This document shows, in pieces, positions 60,776-64,000 of a DNA stretch of 64,000 nt. Made by a program: the position numbers and the translations under genes. The first letter of the stretch is position 1; each line of letters begins with the position of its first letter. The notes below the pieces were generated by a model that saw only the letters and a program-made list of their open reading frames with translations, was not told the DNA's origin and searched no databases. The DNA is taken from assembly GCA_029263015.1 (NCBI GenBank), contig JAJCYI010000219.1, positions 1-64,000 on the forward strand, in the 5' to 3' direction. The stretch is from Saprospiraceae bacterium. Lineage in GTDB: Bacteria > Bacteroidota > Bacteroidia > Chitinophagales > Saprospiraceae.

Positions 60776-61035
60776 TCAAAAAAAGAAACCCGGTCACTCC
60801 TATAGTAAAGCGACCGGGCCTTCAAATGCCTCTAAATAAATATTTTTGGTTAAGAAGGGTGCTCAGGGAAAATAATCTTTCGCAATGCTTAGGATTGAAC
60901 CATCAATTGTATGAAAAGCTCAATTTGGTTTTTATACCTTGAAGCTATTACGTCGAAAGAACCAGCAATTTATTTTGTTAGGATTAGGGGGTCCTATGGA
61001 GTTGATCGAAGAGAATTTTTATTTTCTCTGTTTGA
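60776..61035 (-). ncRNA. Candidate small RNA with promoter box and terminator
   Basis: Minus-strand signals frame a non-coding stretch: TACCTTTG (61041-61048) matches the -7 box, and a hairpin CCCGGTC / GACCGGG (60789-60818) followed by a T-rich tract (60776-60788) looks like an intrinsic terminator. No protein frame of interest lies between. The transcript would be about 250 bases. The -33 box is missing and the hairpin loop is large, so this is tentative. Confidence 0.35.
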
Positions 61036-61211
61036 TGAAACAAAGGTAAGGGCTGTACTAATGCGAAAAAGAGACAAAAAGAAATGTTTGTTAATAAATT
61101 TATTTCTATTTTTGTTTGGCAATATACAATAGATAATATTATATCTTGCTGATTAACTGTTATTTACATATCATTAATCATACGATAATCTGTTAGTGAA
61201 TTTACGGCATT

Positions 61212-62642
61212 ATGGTTGGACAAAAACTTACAAAAATTCTTGAATCACTCAGCCCTGAAGAATTCAAAAGGCTGAAAAGGGCTTTGGCATCCCCCTATTT
61301 TGCGACCAATCCAAGGCTTCTTACCTTATACGACTACCTCAAGAAACATTATCCCGACTTTGATGAAAGCAAGTTCCAAAAGGAAAAACTGTACAAAAAG
61401 CTGTACCCAGGAAAACCTCATAACGATGGCGTGCTCCGCGTGCTGGTCAGGGAATTCAGTACGGTAGTGGAGGACTTCATTATGTTGGAACGGTTGCGCT
61501 CCGATAAACATGAACGCAAAAAAATGTTGGTCAGCGAATACGGGAAGCGAAATTTATACGAATACTTTAAAAAAGGGACAGAAGAGTTGCTGGCTGGGTT
61601 TGATGATTCATATATTAAGGACATGGAGTATTTTAAAGAGAGCATTGGGTTATATCAGGATTATTGTTTTCACCCTTTGACAAATAATTACGACGCCAAT
61701 GATAATTCTTTAGAAAACCTGATGGACAGTTTGGATTCTTATTTTGTTTTGGCAAAATATAGGTTTACTCAAATATTGCGGAACAAAAATACGATATTTA
61801 AAAAAGAATCGAAATTTAGATTTTTTGAAAATATTAGAAATTATGAAGACGAATTATTTATCGAAAATAAAATAATTGTACTTTATGAATTATTGAATAA
61901 ATTGCATGACACAAATGATGAAAATTATTTCCAGCAATTAAAACAGATTTTCTTTCCAGTCATTTCCAAGATAAAAAGAACAGACTGTCGAATTATATAT
62001 TACATTGGATTGAATTACTGTTCAAGACAAATCAATAGTGGGATTAGAGCCTTTAGCGAGGAATCATTAAATTGGTATAAAAAAGGATTAGACCACAAAT
62101 TACTTATTGAAAACAATAAAATGAGTGACCTCACTTTTACAAATATAATTGCTTCTGCATGTAGAGAAAATGAATTTGTTTGGGCAGAAAAATTCATCAA
62201 AGAACACGAGAATTATCTTCATGAAACTGTCAAATTAGATGCAATTAATTATAGCAAAAGTTTTTTGTTTTTCAATCAAAAAAAGTTGGATAGCTCTATG
62301 AACATTCTTAATTCTCACAATTTTTCAACTAAATACCAATTGAGTGCAAGGTCTCTTGCCATTATTAATATTTTTGAGCAAGCACAAATAGATCAAAATT
62401 ATTTTTTTGTCCTGCAATCACAAATTGAAGCATTTAAAAAATACTTGCACAGGAATACAATGTTTTCCGACAGCATAATAATACGACAATTAAATTTTTT
62501 AAAAATTATTGACAAATTTGGAAAAAAATTATGGGCAAACGAAGATAAACGAAAAACAAGAGAATGGATAAAGAGTATTTTAAGAAAAGAACAAATAATT
62601 GTTCTTAAAACGTGGTTGATTGAAAAATCAAATACAATATAA
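61212..62642 (+). CDS. Helical protein of unknown function, paralog of the 21902 gene
   Basis: A 476-residue protein homologous to the gene at 21902-23326 from end to end; see its motifs there. Start ATG at 61212 gives MVGQKLTKILESLSPEEF. The N-terminal ~135 residues are encoded by DNA of ordinary composition, but from about 61610 on codons become extremely AT-rich (hand count: 28 G+C of 60 at 61261-61320, 10 of 60 at 61801-61860). The later part is rich in Asn, Lys, Ile, with FSEESLNWYKKGLDHKLL matching IFGLYKKGIEHHLLLNQG of the paralog. No known domain. A hairpin terminator follows at once. Confidence 0.78.
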   Translation: MVGQKLTKILESLSPEEFKRLKRALASPYFATNPRLLTLYDYLKKHYPDFDESKFQKEKLYKKLYPGKPHNDGVLRVLVREFSTVVEDFIMLERLRSDKHERKKMLVSEYGKRNLYEYFKKGTEELLAGFDDSYIKDMEYFKESIGLYQDYCFHPLTNNYDANDNSLENLMDSLDSYFVLAKYRFTQILRNKNTIFKKESKFRFFENIRNYEDELFIENKIIVLYELLNKLHDTNDENYFQQLKQIFFPVISKIKRTDCRIIYYIGLNYCSRQINSGIRAFSEESLNWYKKGLDHKLLIENNKMSDLTFTNIIASACRENEFVWAEKFIKEHENYLHETVKLDAINYSKSFLFFNQKKLDSSMNILNSHNFSTKYQLSARSLAIINIFEQAQIDQNYFFVLQSQIEAFKKYLHRNTMFSDSIIIRQLNFLKIIDKFGKKLWANEDKRKTREWIKSILRKEQIIVLKTWLIEKSNTI

Positions 62643-62644
62643 AA

Positions 62645-62685
62645 TATAGTGACACCACAATGAAACATGGTGCCACTATATTTTT
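62645..62685. terminator. Bidirectional Rho-independent terminator
   Basis: TATAGTGACACCA and TGGTGCCACTATA (13-bp stem, one mismatch) with A-tract before and T-tract after, just past the stop of the second paralog and at the very end of the minus-strand 44-residue gene. It suits both transcripts. Confidence 0.8.
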
Positions 62686-62818
62686 ATCCTATTTGCGCTT
62701 CCTCAATAATAATATTCCCCCCTTTAATCTCTTTCTGTTTATTAACATCAAGGGCGACTTTGATAAATTTAATCAATGAGTTGTTTGTGGCTGAATTTTT
62801 AACATTTGTAATTTTCAT
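62684..62818 (-). CDS. 44-residue peptide with Gly-Gly motif (possible precursor peptide)
   Basis: A short frame starting MKITNVKNSATNN and ending in GGNIIIEEAQIG-stop. The body LIKFIKVALDVNKQKEIKGG followed by 10 residues resembles leader peptides of bacteriocin or RiPP precursors, cut after Gly-Gly, though the core would be very short (NIIIEEAQIG). Its stop falls in the terminator hairpin, which favours a genuine minus-strand transcript. No maturation or ABC-peptidase gene is in view. It may instead be a small regulatory or structural protein. Codon use is AT-rich, as in the adjacent paralog. Confidence 0.4.
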   Translation of the reverse strand: MKITNVKNSATNNSLIKFIKVALDVNKQKEIKGGNIIIEEAQIG

Positions 62819-63068
62819 AATAGACATTAGTTTGTGAGCTCTCCACATGGTATGTTGTGAAGCAGTTCGGTTTTTAATTAATTAATTTTTGTTTTATGTA
62901 GCCTTGAATAATGGATATTAAAAATGGGTATGTACCCAAAGCGGAAGCGCATACTTCAGCATTTCACCATACACAATAGAAATTATATATGGTCAATAAT
63001 ATCCATTGAATGTTTGTGCCGGTAGTGTTTTACAAATACGGGAAAAAATAGAGGTAGGGAGTGGGTGT

Positions 63069-63234
63069 TTAGGAATGAGGGAAAAATAAAACGCACATCT
63101 TGACTGACTCTTTTTCCTTCTAAAAAACTTAAAAAATAAGTCCGTAACTAAGGCTATGCACTGACTTTTAAAGTTCTTTACAAGAAAAAATAGCGCATTC
63201 AATCTTGTGTGTTTTATTCTTCCCTCATTCCTTA
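63069..63234. repeat. Core-sharing hairpin element, copy e
   Basis: A 166-bp hairpin with arms AGGAATGAGGGAAAAATAAA and the near-complement TTTATTCTTCCCTCATTCCT; the centre GTCCGTAACTAAGGCTATGCAC (about 63140-63161) matches the common core. The arms differ from those of the other copies. The DNA from 62819 to 63068 upstream holds nothing else I can name. Confidence 0.75.
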
Positions 63235-63299
63235 GTGACAACTGTTAATTGCCGACCAGTTAATTATGGCAAATTCAGATTATGCCATTTTTATTTCAT

Positions 63300-63502
63300 A
63301 GTTTATTAATTCCAATTTTATTATCGATATTTCAAAAAAGGAAACCTCAATTTATAATAGGGTTGTAAGTGATTACCAAAAAGATGTAGGGAATTTTTCA
63401 AAAACAAAGGGAGGAGAAATGAAAGTCTGGAAGAATAATTTCAAAAAGCATTCCAACTTGAATGGAGCAGCTGACAAATTGGAGACAACTCAAAAAATGC
63501 CT
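63300..63502 (+). other. Possible coding remnant running into a repeat
   Basis: One plus-strand frame reads without stops from about 63300 as NFIIDISKKETSIYNRVVSD and MKVWKNNFKKHSNLNGAADK before it enters repeat copy E and ends there. An ATG at 63420 is preceded by GGGAGGAGAA, a strong-looking ribosome site. It may be a truncated gene; no family is recognised. Confidence 0.25.
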
Positions 63503-63503
63503 C

Positions 63504-63595
63504 TCGGTGTCGGACGCCTCGGAAGGCGTCCGACACCTAATCTTAATTTTCTGACAAAGGTGTCAGACGCCCTTTGAGGCGTCGGACACCGGGGA
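63504..63595. repeat. GTGTCGGACGCC two-hairpin repeat, copy E
   Basis: Two palindromes GGTGTCGGACGCC-GGCGTCCGACACC and GGTGTCAGACGCC-GGCGTCGGACACC, almost identical to copy C (11446-11536). The sequence that follows, GACATTTTGAAATGTACCCA (63620-63639), matches the middle arm of the compound repeat at 30954-31137. Confidence 0.85.
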
Positions 63596-63663
63596 CATGA
63601 ATTGGGTGTTTCGGCTTCGGACATTTTGAAATGTACCCATGCAATTTTATCTTTCCGAAAAAC

Positions 63664-63671
63664 TATCTTTG
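63664..63671 (+). promoter_or_regulatory. -7 promoter box for the amidohydrolase gene
   Basis: TATCTTTG is an exact TAnnTTTG match, 24 bases before the ATG at 63696. The -33 region is not clear. Confidence 0.5.
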
Positions 63672-63695
63672 CACAGAACATCAAACACAATCAGT

Positions 63696-64000
63696 ATGAA
63701 AAGAACGATACTTCCCTTCCTTTTTTCCTTATTCATCCTTTTGCCAACTTTTCTCGTTGCACAGCAAACATTCCCTCGCAATAATGTAGCTGACCACCGG
63801 GAAGGACTATATGCTTTCACCAACGCAACCATTTATAAAAGCTGGAATGAACAACTGGAAGACGCTACCCTGGTCATCCGCAAGGGCAAAATTGAAAATA
63901 TTGGCCAAGGCATTCCCGTACCAAATGATGCTGTGATCATCGACCTAAATGGCAAAACGGTATATCCATCTTTCATAGATATTTATTCGGATTACGGAAT
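63696..64000 (+). CDS. Exported amidohydrolase (N-terminal part, cut by window end)
   Basis: The first 101 residues of a longer protein. A signal peptide (MKRTILPFLFSLFILLPTFL, cleaved near VAQ) is followed by the N-terminal beta-sandwich of metal-dependent amidohydrolases: YAFTNATIYKSWNEQLEDAT, LVIRKGKIENIGQG, and VIIDLNGKTVYPSFIDIYSD. The barrel with the metal-binding HxH lies beyond the window, so activity cannot be judged. Secreted amidohydrolases of about 1000 residues with this start occur in pairs in Bacteroidota. Confidence 0.85.
   Translation, partial: MKRTILPFLFSLFILLPTFLVAQQTFPRNNVADHREGLYAFTNATIYKSWNEQLEDATLVIRKGKIENIGQGIPVPNDAVIIDLNGKTVYPSFIDIYSDYG

Noticed and set aside
60652-61132. 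Two plus-strand frames (96 and 73 codons) before the second paralog.
   Set aside because: They cross hairpin repeats and the candidate terminator and show no conserved motif.
5348-63595. CRISPR arrays.
   Set aside because: Repeated palindromes are dispersed one by one, not spaced as short direct repeats with unique spacers; no cas genes are seen.

Overview
The window looks like a chromosomal segment of a member of the Bacteroidota, most likely from the Saprospiria (Saprospiraceae/Lewinella-like). The evidence is a giant M36 protease with MopE-type repeats and a type IX secretion (T9SS) C-terminal signal, a DUF5916 outer-membrane protein, a CHAT/TPR protease next to an ECF sigma factor, LytS-type signalling, several promoters of the Bacteroidota form TAnnTTTG, and a very high density of palindromic intergenic repeats. 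The order-level placement is inference. No rRNA, convincing tRNA, CRISPR array, prophage or transposase gene was seen.

Layout. 0-9 kb: bicarbonate/sulfate-type SulP transporter with a beta-carbonic anhydrase, a class C beta-lactamase-like serine hydrolase, a small PGDYG-like protein and an FtsX/MacB permease. 9-17 kb: cupin, a decayed TonB-receptor tail, OmpA-like protein, LptB, a BatD-like secreted protein behind an octanucleotide repeat, a glucosaminidase-like protein lacking its usual Glu, a RelE/ParE-type toxin-antitoxin pair, an M28 peptidase and a HIT gene broken by one stop codon. 17-24 kb: LytS-like histidine kinase, PKD lipoprotein, the first member (494-residue frame) of a paralogous helical family, and a small secreted FnIII-like protein. 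24-31 kb: a secreted membrane-anchored adhesin-like protein plus CHAT protease operon, convergent with an ECF sigma factor and a TPR anti-sigma-like membrane protein. 31-43 kb: DUF5916 protein, two separate ATPase plus TOPRIM two-gene modules (defence-like), glycosyltransferase, beta-helix lipoprotein, YceI, DUF2062, adenine deaminase. 43-54 kb: DinB-like protein, the M36 protease flanked by a ~210-bp direct duplication, a candidate small RNA, nested repeat elements and mnmG. 54-64 kb: nucleotidyltransferase module, PepSY protein, FkbM methyltransferase, CvpA, two exported enzymes with Tat-like signals (sugar-phosphate isomerase fold; HisC-like aminotransferase), the second paralog (476 aa), a 44-residue peptide with a Gly-Gly motif, and the start of an amidohydrolase.

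The most distinctive content is (i) the CHAT/adhesin/sigma/anti-sigma neighbourhood, (ii) two unrelated ATPase-TOPRIM pairs within 8 kb, and (iii) a layered set of palindromic repeats: a family of ~160-bp hairpins that share a core (CGTAGC..GGCTATGC) but not always their arms, one of which has been split by a 207-bp miniature transposon with 14-bp terminal inverted repeats and a 9-bp target duplication; and a five-copy GTGTCGGACGCC element. All function calls are from reading the translated sequences; no database search was run.
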